The position numbers and the translations under genes are program-made. DNA of 7,235 nt. It comes from Pseudobdellovibrionaceae bacterium. GTDB taxonomy: Bacteria; Bdellovibrionota; Bdellovibrionia; Bdellovibrionales; JAMPXM01. Below the pieces are notes generated by a model. The model searched no databases. It was given only the letters and a program-made list of their open reading frames with translations, and was not told the origin of the DNA. Below, in pieces: positions 1 to 5,527 of the stretch (position 1 is its first letter; the number at the start of each line of letters is the position of its first letter). The DNA lies in contig JAEUWE010000098.1 in the NCBI GenBank assembly GCA_016791465.1, positions 1-7,235 of the forward strand. The letters are read 5' to 3'.

Positions 1-304
1 CTCGACCGCGAACGGCGGCAATGTAGCCGACGTTCGATCCCGGATGAATCGAAACCAAGCCAGTTACTGACTGAGGGGTGATGGAGCCATTAAAGTTGCT
101 AAGATCTTGCACGGTTTTTACTTCGCGCATGCCGAGAAGAAAGTTCTGATCGCCGCAGCTCTGTGAGTCGAGATCGATCAGCAAAGTTGGCTGTTTCATT
201 TCAGTCGCGAAGGCAAGTGCGAGATTTGCGCTGAACACGCTCTTCCCCATGCCGCCTTTGCCGCCCGTTACGCCGATAATAAAAGAATTGGGATGTACCG
301 CCAT
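1..304 (-). CDS. cpaE: CpaE/TadZ-like ParA/MinD-family ATPase, N-terminal 101 residues (3' end beyond window)
   Basis: This is the N-terminal part of a deviant-Walker P-loop ATPase of the ParA/MinD group. In Tad loci this position is held by CpaE/TadZ, which places the pilus machine in the cell. The translation from the ATG at 304 shows the deviant Walker A motif GGKGGMGKS at residues 14-22, with signature Lys16 and P-loop Lys21, followed by Walker A' LLIDLD at 41-46. The P-loop starts only about 13 residues in, so the N-terminal receiver-like domain usual in CpaE/TadZ is absent; it could equally be a stand-alone ParA/MinD homologue. It lies 88 bases downstream of the secretin gene in the same direction. 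No Shine-Dalgarno sequence precedes the ATG, and an exact GCCGATAA box ends 8 bases upstream of it. Family assignment is firm; the specific CpaE role rests on context. Confidence 0.85.
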   Translation of the reverse strand, partial: MAVHPNSFIIGVTGGKGGMGKSVFSANLALAFATEMKQPTLLIDLDSQSCGDQNFLLGMREVKTVQDLSNFNGSITPQSVTGLVSIHPGSNVGYIAAVRGR

Positions 305-312
305 TGATACAC

Positions 313-340
313 TTATCGGCACAAAATGGGACGATTCTTA
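313..340 (-). promoter_or_regulatory. Candidate sigma-28 (FliA-type) promoter for the ATPase gene
   Basis: The minus strand carries GCCGATAA at 320-313, identical to the enterobacterial FliA -10 consensus, with TAAG at 340-337 sixteen bases upstream (consensus TAAA with 15). It lies in the gap between secretin and ATPase genes. Only 8 bases separate the box from the ATG, so a transcript from here would be leaderless or nearly so, which fits the lack of a ribosome binding site. The same octamer also occurs inside coding sequence on the plus strand at 272-279, so chance is possible. Confidence 0.4.
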
Positions 341-357
341 GCTCTAAACGCAGGTAG

Positions 358-386
358 GGCACGTTTCTCAAAATGAGAAACGCGCC
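358..386 (-). terminator. Intercistronic hairpin between secretin and ATPase genes (no U-tract)
   Basis: CGTTTCTCA (362-370) and TGAGAAACG (374-382) form a perfect 9-base inverted repeat around a 3-base loop. After one A/C mismatch the stem extends by GGC/GCC (358-360 with 384-386). It begins 7 bases after the secretin TAA stop. The bases that follow on the minus strand are not T-rich, so a classical intrinsic terminator is unlikely. It could be a partial attenuator, a 3'-end stabiliser or a processing site that separates secretin and ATPase expression. Confidence 0.55.
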
Positions 387-392
387 TTGACG

Positions 393-1949
393 TTAGTCGC
401 GAAGCTTAAACTTCGACTTAATCTTCTCGGCGCCCTGGCTAGCACTGACTTTGATCACTGGCGTGACGAAGACAACGAACTGGGATTGCTTCTTGATGAA
501 CTGCTTCGATGCGTAGAGCGAAATGAGCGGGTTTTGAACCGACTGTGGGAGCTTGTTGTAAGCGGTATTGGATGAGTTCAGGATCAAACCGCCGATTGCA
601 GCACTCTGACCACTGCGAACGGTGACCTTGGTGTTAACGGCGCTGACCGACACAATGGGTCCTGCCGAGCTCATATCGACGAGTTGGGCCATACCAAAGT
701 CCATGACCATCTCGATGGCGTCGGATCGGGGGTTGTTGATTTTTGCGCCAATCTTCGCGCGCAGGCCGATCTTTGATTTGCTCGACGTTGCATTGTTTGT
801 CGCCGAGGAGAAGACCGTAAATGGAATTTCAGTCTCATTCGAAATAGTTCCTTCAGAGCCGTCGGTCACAAGAATTGTCGAGCTTTCCAGAACGCGGGCG
901 TGACCGTGTTCTTTTGCCCAGTTGAGTTTAGGTAAAAGATTTGAAACGACGGCTGTAATCGACGAGATCACTCCGCCGGGTGCGCGCGAGTCGCTGCTCA
1001 GGGTGAGATTCGAGTTGTCGCTAATTTCAGGTGTAAACTGAAATCGGAATCCTTTTGTATAGCTCTTTGAAAGCTCGACAAAGTGCACGACAATCTGAAT
1101 GATCTTCGAGGGCTCTCTTGGGGGGGCATCGCGAACGCGGATAAGATTGAGCACGAACTCTTTCTTAACTTTGACGATGGTTCCCTCTTTTTCGCCAGCT
1201 TCTTTGATCATGTCAGGGACATACATCTGCGCAATCTGGATCGCGCGCTCCATCTCTTTTCCGTCCGAAACGGTTCCCTCAAGAATGAACTTATCATTGA
1301 TGGGCGTAACAGTGATTTCGGGATTTCCAATATGGTTGGCTATCAGCTGCGCAATTTTTCTTTGCGCGACCGGGCTGAGCGTCACCAGATTCGAGGCCTG
1401 CTGGTCGCCGTACTGTGCAACAACAGCAAGGATACGACTCAAGTCACGGGGAAGCAGAACTTGACCGTCGACGACAACGCGATTGTTGATGATCTTAATC
1501 GTGATGCCTTCGATGTCTTGCAAAAGAGCTCGCATTTCGCGAGCGACCTTCGTGAGGTCGCTTTTCTTGACGTCAAAGGTGAAGTCGTAGATTCGATTTT
1601 TGTTTTTGTCGTAAATTGTCAGATTGCCAAGGCCAGGTTGTGTGCCTTGGATCAGGATGACTCCGGTATTTCGGTCCACGGAGACGCGCGCGACTTTCTT
1701 AAAGTCACCGGTGAATTCGGCGCCCGGCGGTAGAAACGGAAGCTTCTCTTGGACTTCAATACCAATGTAGATCGGGATCGTCTTCTGTCGGCGAGGATCG
1801 GCAGCCGGCGCTTCGAGCGCTTGTTTCTCGGGTTCATCAGCAGACTGCGGCACTTCGAGTGGCGGCGGGGTCGCCGCCTGGGCGAAGAGCAGAGCAGGCG
1901 CCTGAGACGCGAGCAGTATGCTGATCAGTGATGTTCGTATGATTCTCAT
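393..1949 (-). CDS. cpaC: Tad pilus outer-membrane secretin, CpaC/RcpA family
   Basis: This 518-residue protein is the predicted outer-membrane channel through which the Flp pilus exits. Residues 1-24 are a Sec signal peptide ending near LFAQA, followed by a Pro/Ala/Glu-rich linker to about residue 55. Residues 57-128 match the N-terminal CpaC/RcpA pilus-secretin domain. Two BON-like stretches follow at about 134-180 and 196-250, and the secretin barrel covers about 284-500, including the late GQSAAIGGLI segment (448-457) and the terminal FVVFVTPVI strand (491-499). The usual 'VPxLGxIPxLGxLF' loop is degenerate here (LPQSVQNPLISLYASKQ, 467-483), with its glycines lost. An upstream in-frame GTG at 1952 is possible, but the ATG at 1949 is better placed behind AGAGGGG. 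The gene starts 9 bases after the cpaB stop, and that TAG lies within its ribosome binding site. Confidence 0.93.
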   Translation of the reverse strand: MRIIRTSLISILLASQAPALLFAQAATPPPLEVPQSADEPEKQALEAPAADPRRQKTIPIYIGIEVQEKLPFLPPGAEFTGDFKKVARVSVDRNTGVILIQGTQPGLGNLTIYDKNKNRIYDFTFDVKKSDLTKVAREMRALLQDIEGITIKIINNRVVVDGQVLLPRDLSRILAVVAQYGDQQASNLVTLSPVAQRKIAQLIANHIGNPEITVTPINDKFILEGTVSDGKEMERAIQIAQMYVPDMIKEAGEKEGTIVKVKKEFVLNLIRVRDAPPREPSKIIQIVVHFVELSKSYTKGFRFQFTPEISDNSNLTLSSDSRAPGGVISSITAVVSNLLPKLNWAKEHGHARVLESSTILVTDGSEGTISNETEIPFTVFSSATNNATSSKSKIGLRAKIGAKINNPRSDAIEMVMDFGMAQLVDMSSAGPIVSVSAVNTKVTVRSGQSAAIGGLILNSSNTAYNKLPQSVQNPLISLYASKQFIKKQSQFVVFVTPVIKVSASQGAEKIKSKFKLRD

Positions 1950-1958
1950 CACGCCCCT

Positions 1959-2885
1959 CTATAACTCTCTGAAGCTGCCGCGCGGTTGCACGGCTGGCTT
2001 CGGTGGCTGAATGGGAGCGGCAAGTGGACCTGTCGGGGGCATGATACGAGGAGCGGCTCCGGGAAGAGGTTGAGCGGTCGGCTCGTTAGCCGCTGGAGTG
2101 CGCATCAAGACAGGTTTTTGGAGAATGTCTTCGATGACGGTCGATCGAGTCGGCGCCTGAAGGCGATCGTTGGGATGTCGAAGCACGGTGAACATGCTTC
2201 CCGGGGCAGTCGCCAAGATATAGACCAACTGCTGAACCTCTTCGGGCTTCGCTTCAATCGTAATACTCGTGAATGTGGTGTTCGCGCTAAGATTGATCCG
2301 GTTGATGGTTCGGCCATTCGAATCAAGTTCAAAGCGTCGTGGAATTTTATTGACGACATTGAGACCCGTTGCCAACACGACAACGTCTTGAAGAATTGTT
2401 CGAACTTCGCGCCGTTGATCGCCGCCACGGCCGTAATCAAGTGCGGCGACGATATCGATTCGATCGCCTGGGCGCAAAAGGCGCGAGACGCCACGCATGT
2501 CATCGATGGGCATCGTGATTGCTCGTTTTCCAGGAGAGACTTCCATTGAAAGTCCGGTATCGGGACCAGGCAAGAGCAGCTTGGTCTGTAGGAGCTGCTC
2601 GCCTTTCTTTATTGGAACCGCTGCGACTTGGCCGACAGCGGCTTCGGGGTCCGAGACCGCCTCTGGTTGGATGAAGTCCTGAGGCTGGTCGATGACCTCA
2701 AGCTTGGACTCATCGATCGTTTCCATTTCTGCGATATCAGACGCAGCAACGACAACGCGTTTTGTCGCTCCATATTTTTTTGCAACCTCTGATTTTTGCG
2801 TTTCAGACCAGCTGTAAAGCATAAAGATCGCGAAGAATGCGACGCCAACTGATATCCACAGTGTTCTCGTCTCGTTGCCACCCAT
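1959..2885 (-). CDS. cpaB: Tad pilus assembly protein CpaB/RcpC (SAF domain)
   Basis: This 308-residue protein belongs to the CpaB/RcpC family, periplasmic partners of the Tad secretin. A single N-terminal membrane segment (about residues 8-25) anchors it in the inner membrane. An SAF domain follows at about 43-106, then the RcpC-type domain, recognisable from PGKRAITMPIDDMRG (118-132) and LLRPGDRIDIVA (136-147), through to about 236. The last 45 residues are Pro/Ala/Gln-rich and probably disordered, perhaps a tether to the secretin or peptidoglycan. The ATG at 2885 sits 5 bases behind GAGGGG. It lies 9 bases after the upstream TadF-like gene and 9 bases before the secretin gene, the standard cpaB-cpaC order. 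Length and domain order are normal for the family. Confidence 0.93.
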   Translation of the reverse strand: MGGNETRTLWISVGVAFFAIFMLYSWSETQKSEVAKKYGATKRVVVAASDIAEMETIDESKLEVIDQPQDFIQPEAVSDPEAAVGQVAAVPIKKGEQLLQTKLLLPGPDTGLSMEVSPGKRAITMPIDDMRGVSRLLRPGDRIDIVAALDYGRGGDQRREVRTILQDVVVLATGLNVVNKIPRRFELDSNGRTINRINLSANTTFTSITIEAKPEEVQQLVYILATAPGSMFTVLRHPNDRLQAPTRSTVIEDILQKPVLMRTPAANEPTAQPLPGAAPRIMPPTGPLAAPIQPPKPAVQPRGSFREL

Positions 2886-2894
2886 GGTTGCCCC

Positions 2895-3416
2895 TCAGTC
2901 TCCGCACTTTGCATCAATGCAAAGGCCATATTGGGTCATGATCCACACGGGACTGACGCCAATCTGTGTTTGAACTTTTTCTTGAATTCCGGTGAAGACA
3001 GTTTGGTTGTGAATGCTTGCCGTCTGGCGCGATTGATCGGCCGGAATGCCGCCAAAGCCGATTCGCAGTGGTCGCTCCGTTGCGCGGAAGCTTGAAAGTG
3101 AGTTGTCGCCCTCTTGTTTGACACCATGGATGCGATTGCCGATGACTTTATAGTGTTCGCGAGCGCCATCGGGTGGGATTGCGCCGACAAGATTGTCGCG
3201 AAAGTAGGTTGTGTTGGTGCGATTGCGAATGGTCTCAAACGCATAAGTGCGTGACGCGATGGAGTTTAGAATTCCCGTGTGAATGATTCCAAAGCTACCG
3301 AATGAATAGGCGAGCAAAATAACAAAGACGAGCAGTAGCGGAATTGTCTCCACTGTAGCCAGGCCCTTCTCATTTCTTAAAACCCGCGTTACCGTCTTCA
3401 TTCCTCTAGCACCCAT
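2895..3416 (-). CDS. TadE/TadF-like minor prepilin with C-terminal cysteine pair
   Basis: This 173-residue protein has a short basic leader, a type IV prepilin cleavage site and one membrane helix. Cleavage is expected after Gly18 in EKG|LATVET, with Glu23 at +5; the helix runs to about residue 46. The rest (about 125 residues) would be periplasmic and ends with Cys166 and Cys171, which could form a disulfide. This fits the TadE/TadF pseudopilins, minor components trimmed by the Tad peptidase. The ATG at 3416 overlaps the upstream gene by 11 bases and has no ribosome binding site. A second ATG at 3401 is preceded by AGAGG only one base away and would give a 13-residue leader; the choice is uncertain. 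TadE versus TadF cannot be settled by eye. Confidence 0.8.
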   Translation of the reverse strand: MGARGMKTVTRVLRNEKGLATVETIPLLLVFVILLAYSFGSFGIIHTGILNSIASRTYAFETIRNRTNTTYFRDNLVGAIPPDGAREHYKVIGNRIHGVKQEGDNSLSSFRATERPLRIGFGGIPADQSRQTASIHNQTVFTGIQEKVQTQIGVSPVWIMTQYGLCIDAKCGD

Positions 3417-4089
3417 TATCTGTAATCAGAGCGACCGCTTGTGCGGGAGCTCCAGGCTGATTTCCGACGGCCTGGTAAGGCGTTGCTCCGCCATTGCCGA
3501 CACGTAAAGTAATGATGTATGTCCAGCGTTGCCGATTGAAGTTTTCACGGCATTCCTGTGTGCTCACTTCACGACCCAAGAATGTCTGGACATTTGCCGT
3601 ACCAGTCTCGGGTTGGGTTGTTGTCGAACCCAGAAAAGGTGAGTTGAATTCCAAGATTCGCGCGCGGACCGTTAGGCGGGCACCGATAAAGTTCTCAGAG
3701 TCCTCATTCGGATCGGTTTGATATTCAGCATTAAATCCAGTCAGCGGATTTCCAAAAGCGGGCTGCTGCGGAATTGTAAACCAACCCTTGTTGAAGATCG
3801 CTTTGAAGATTGGACGATTTCGAAGCTGATTGTACTTTTCGTTGCCGAGAGAGATTTGAAGGCTTCGTGTTTCATGAGCGGCGTACGCCGTGCGGGCAAC
3901 GGAAAACGAAAGATACTGGGCGACTTCGACGTACGAGAGTGTCAGCGTGATCGCGAAGAACACGATCGTAAAACCCATTCCGAGCATGAGTGCAAAAATG
4001 AAATCAAGCGTGAGAATGCCGCGTGAGTTGCTCACGATGCTCATCGCACTGGTCGCTGATTTCAGTTTGTTCCCCCCAGAGTGCGTCAT
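3406..4089 (-). CDS. TadE-like minor prepilin (larger, 227 residues)
   Basis: This is a second TadE/TadF-class protein. The predicted cleavage site is SRG|ILTLDF after Gly24, with Asp29 rather than Glu at +5. A long hydrophobic helix covers about 28-52. The remaining 170 residues are Asn/Gln/Thr-rich and presumably periplasmic, with Cys180 and a C-terminal Cys227 that may pair. The ATG at 4089 shares one base with the upstream stop (TAATG), implying translational coupling; a later ATG at 4044 would shorten the leader to 9 residues and is possible. Downstream, its end overlaps the next minor prepilin by 11 bases. Asp at +5 occurs in some pseudopilins but is less usual than Glu. The minor-pilin class is well supported; the exact role is not known. 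Confidence 0.8.
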   Translation of the reverse strand: MTHSGGNKLKSATSAMSIVSNSRGILTLDFIFALMLGMGFTIVFFAITLTLSYVEVAQYLSFSVARTAYAAHETRSLQISLGNEKYNQLRNRPIFKAIFNKGWFTIPQQPAFGNPLTGFNAEYQTDPNEDSENFIGARLTVRARILEFNSPFLGSTTTQPETGTANVQTFLGREVSTQECRENFNRQRWTYIITLRVGNGGATPYQAVGNQPGAPAQAVALITDNGC

Positions 4090-4340
4090 TAGGTCGTGTC
4101 ACCTTGTACCGACTGGTGTCGGCGTTTGTGGTTTGGATGCATTGGTTTTGAAATTGTGTGTTTCTTCCAGACGCCGTCTTCGATCATGCCTCGAATCGGA
4201 GACCATGGGCCTTCGACGACGCCAGCAAGTAGACCGCGATCTTTGAAAACAGAAGAGACTTTCGTCGCAATCATCGCGATAATGATCATGATGAGAACGG
4301 CCTCCATGGTGGCTTGCCCTGCATTTGACTTGAGTCTCAT
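4089..4340 (-). CDS. Short minor prepilin / Flp-like protein with basic tail (83 residues)
   Basis: This short protein has a type IVb-like N-terminus: an 8-residue leader, predicted cleavage NAG|QATMEA after Gly8 with Glu13 at +5, then a single hydrophobic helix to about residue 26. It lacks the Tyr that follows Glu in true Flp pilins, so a minor or pseudo-pilin is more likely than the fibre subunit. The tail after the helix contains GPWSPIRGMIEDGVW (44-58) and ends in a His/Lys/Arg-rich stretch (59-75). The frame is open much further upstream (to 4547), but the ATG at 4340 is clearly the start: it follows GGGAGGA by 5 bases and forms an ATGA overlap with the tadV stop. The true gene is therefore about half the open frame. 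Confidence 0.78.
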   Translation of the reverse strand: MRLKSNAGQATMEAVLIMIIIAMIATKVSSVFKDRGLLAGVVEGPWSPIRGMIEDGVWKKHTISKPMHPNHKRRHQSVQGDTT

Positions 4341-4861
4341 CGCAATCCTCCCGTCAAAACGAGATGATTCAGCCAGCCGAGTAGCAGGGGTACAGTGAAC
4401 GGGATTCGATGAAGCTCTAGCCCCTGTCGTGTTTTGAGAACTGCAATCGTTGTCAGGTTGGAGATCAGCTGATGCCCCTGGCGACGAACGAGAATTTGGA
4501 TGACGCCGAAAATAGCGGCCCAAACAACTCCATACACCACCGTCCACAGCACAGCGTGCCAGCCAGCCAAAACACCGAACGCGGCCATCAGCTTCATATC
4601 GCCTGCACCGACCACGCCGGTCAGGACAAGAGGAAGCAAGATGACAAAGCCCGCCGCAAGACCAAGAGAGCCCGGTACCATGGCGTGCCAGCCGCCGCTG
4701 AGCAGAACAATCACGATGGCCAAAGCAAGAGAAATGAGAAAGGTTCGGTTCGAGAACCTTCTCGTTCGCATATCTTCAACAACGGCCCACACCATGATGC
4801 CAGTTGCGGCTATCGTGGGGAGAGTTCCCATTGCAGTTGATAGTTCAAACGAGCTGTTCAT
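4337..4861 (-). CDS. tadV: Prepilin peptidase TadV/CpaA (A24 aspartic peptidase)
   Basis: This 174-residue polytopic inner-membrane aspartic peptidase trims Flp and TadE/F prepilins. The two catalytic aspartates are visible: Asp30 in VVEDMRTRRFSN (27-38) and Asp88 in the GxGD motif GAGDMKLMAAFG (85-96). About six hydrophobic segments span the chain. There is no N-terminal cysteine-rich methylase domain, as expected for TadV/CpaA compared with PilD. The frame is open back to a GTG at 4903, but the ATG at 4861 is preferred: it overlaps the previous stop as ATGA and follows GGAAG at a suitable distance. It lies between the orphan 73-residue protein and the short minor prepilin, and is the only peptidase in the window, so it presumably serves all the prepilins encoded here. 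Confidence 0.93.
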   Translation of the reverse strand: MNSSFELSTAMGTLPTIAATGIMVWAVVEDMRTRRFSNRTFLISLALAIVIVLLSGGWHAMVPGSLGLAAGFVILLPLVLTGVVGAGDMKLMAAFGVLAGWHAVLWTVVYGVVWAAIFGVIQILVRRQGHQLISNLTTIAVLKTRQGLELHRIPFTVPLLLGWLNHLVLTGGLR

Positions 4862-5079
4862 CGCAAACTTCCGTCTGGCGGCGGTCCTTGAGGGGCTTGC
4901 CACTGATTCTGCGCGCCTCTCGTTTTAAAACCGCGGCCGGTTGTAACGTGTTTCTCAATTCGCGCACCAAGACGCGGCCCGGAGTCTTTAAAGACTTCGA
5001 GCGGTCCATTTTCTCCGAAGAATGCGCCTCCCAAGATGAATACAAACATCCCGAGAAGCAGCGTCACTTCGAGCGTCAT
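4858..5079 (-). CDS. Small single-span membrane protein of the tad operon, function unknown
   Basis: I do not recognise this 73-residue protein. It has a strongly hydrophobic segment at about residues 5-22 right after the start, then a soluble tail: GENGPLEVFKDSGPRLG (22-38), a basic stretch, and a Pro/Gln/Gly-rich end. It has no G|xxxxE prepilin cleavage motif, so it is probably not a pilin. It starts 9 bases after the flp stop with only a weak ribosome binding site and ends in an ATGA overlap with tadV, so it is embedded in the operon and likely translated with its neighbours. Position suggests an accessory role in pilin handling or peptidase function, which is inference only. Confidence 0.65.
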   Translation of the reverse strand: MTLEVTLLLGMFVFILGGAFFGENGPLEVFKDSGPRLGARIEKHVTTGRGFKTRGAQNQWQAPQGPPPDGSLR

Positions 5080-5088
5080 GGCGTGGGC

Positions 5089-5280
5089 TTACTGTTGCTC
5101 AACGTTAAAGTTGCCGAGTCCCGAGCCGAGGTTGCCGAGTCGTCCTTCAACGAACTCTTTGATCTTGCTTCGGAAAATAAAGGCCACCGAAACAACCGCA
5201 ACCAGGATCAAAATGTACTCTGTTGCACCCTGAGCTGATTCATCTTTCCACAATGCCTGAAGACGAGCTTTGAGAGACAT
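5089..5280 (-). CDS. flp: Flp-type (type IVb) major pilin
   Basis: This 63-residue protein has the form of a Flp pilin: a charged leader with Trp11-Lys-Asp-Glu, the signature GATEY (18-22), and a hydrophobic helix continuing to about residue 36, then a short Gly/Asn-rich tail. Aligning Glu21 to the +5 position places cleavage after Ala16 (SA|QGATEY), where Flp proteins normally have Gly at -1. Cleavage after Gly18 would put Glu at +3. The ATG at 5280 follows an outstanding ribosome binding site (GGAGGGGG). It is the first gene of the minus-strand operon, so transcripts would carry the pilin at the 5' end, the usual arrangement for the most abundant product. A candidate sigma-28-like promoter lies just upstream. 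Confidence 0.93.
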   Translation of the reverse strand: MSLKARLQALWKDESAQGATEYILILVAVVSVAFIFRSKIKEFVEGRLGNLGSGLGNFNVEQQ

Positions 5281-5306
5281 AGTCCCCCTCCTTTTTCTTA
5301 AATCTT

Positions 5307-5334
5307 TTATCGGTCTTGATTAGAGACGAGTTGA
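5307..5334 (-). promoter_or_regulatory. Candidate sigma-28-like promoter for the flp operon
   Basis: On the minus strand ACCGATAA (5314-5307) matches the FliA -10 consensus GCCGATAA at 7 of 8 positions, with TCAA (5334-5331) sixteen bases upstream. Transcription would start near 5300, leaving a leader of about 20 bases that contains the GGAGGGGG ribosome binding site (5285-5292). The -35 part is weak. The spacing is the same as in the candidate before the ATPase gene. Confidence 0.4.
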
Positions 5335-5338
5335 GACC

Positions 5339-5527
5339 ATGAGATTCGACGTCGCTCATCCTAGACCTAGTGCGAGTGAGTGGAATCTCGGACTAAACCT
5401 CGTCATTGGAACGGACGGCGTGAGGTGTATTCAGTGTCTCGACCTTTGGCGGGCAGTTCAAGAGGTTGACTTTGAACTGTCTCAATCTGAAACAGAGGCA
5501 TGCGCGATTTATTTGATGGAATCCTGA
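5339..5527 (+). CDS. Possible small gene (62 residues), or the frameshifted 5' part of the next gene
   Basis: This is a short open frame with no recognised family and little ribosome binding signal (GAG about 6 bases before the ATG). Two readings fit. First, it is a small gene whose last 28 bases overlap the gene starting at 5500, which itself has a poorly spaced ribosome binding site and would benefit from coupling. Second, it is the N-terminal part of a longer protein, separated from it by a -1 frameshift somewhere in 5491-5526. Residues 31-62 (IQCLDLWRAV onward) have the helix-then-strand pattern also seen in the downstream protein, which mildly favours the second reading. It begins just past the candidate -35 of the divergent flp promoter. 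Confidence 0.35.
   Translation: MRFDVAHPRPSASEWNLGLNLVIGTDGVRCIQCLDLWRAVQEVDFELSQSETEACAIYLMES

Noticed and set aside
272..279. GCCGATAA on the plus strand inside the ATPase gene
   Set aside because: It is within codons for the conserved strand before the P-loop and points away from any plus-strand gene nearby; treated as chance, and as a caution for the other boxes.
1083..1733. Long plus-strand open frame opposite the secretin gene
   Set aside because: It is antisense to the clearly conserved secretin coding sequence, has no recognisable domain and no ribosome binding site; it is a shadow of codon bias.
1986..2549. Long plus-strand open frame opposite cpaB
   Set aside because: It lies wholly within the well-supported CpaB coding region, and its composition (Arg/Gly/Ser-rich, no domain) is typical of an antisense frame.
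4341..4547. N-terminal extension of the short minor prepilin (69 extra codons)
   Set aside because: It overlaps tadV out of frame, is low in hydrophobic order, and the ATG at 4340 has a strong GGGAGGA site and an ATGA overlap; the prepilin leader also needs to be short.
5347..5354. Perfect 8-base palindrome CGACGTCG upstream of the flp promoter candidate
   Set aside because: An activator site about 50 bases upstream of the start is conceivable, but an 8-base palindrome is common by chance, has no flanking symmetry, and is not repeated elsewhere in the gaps.
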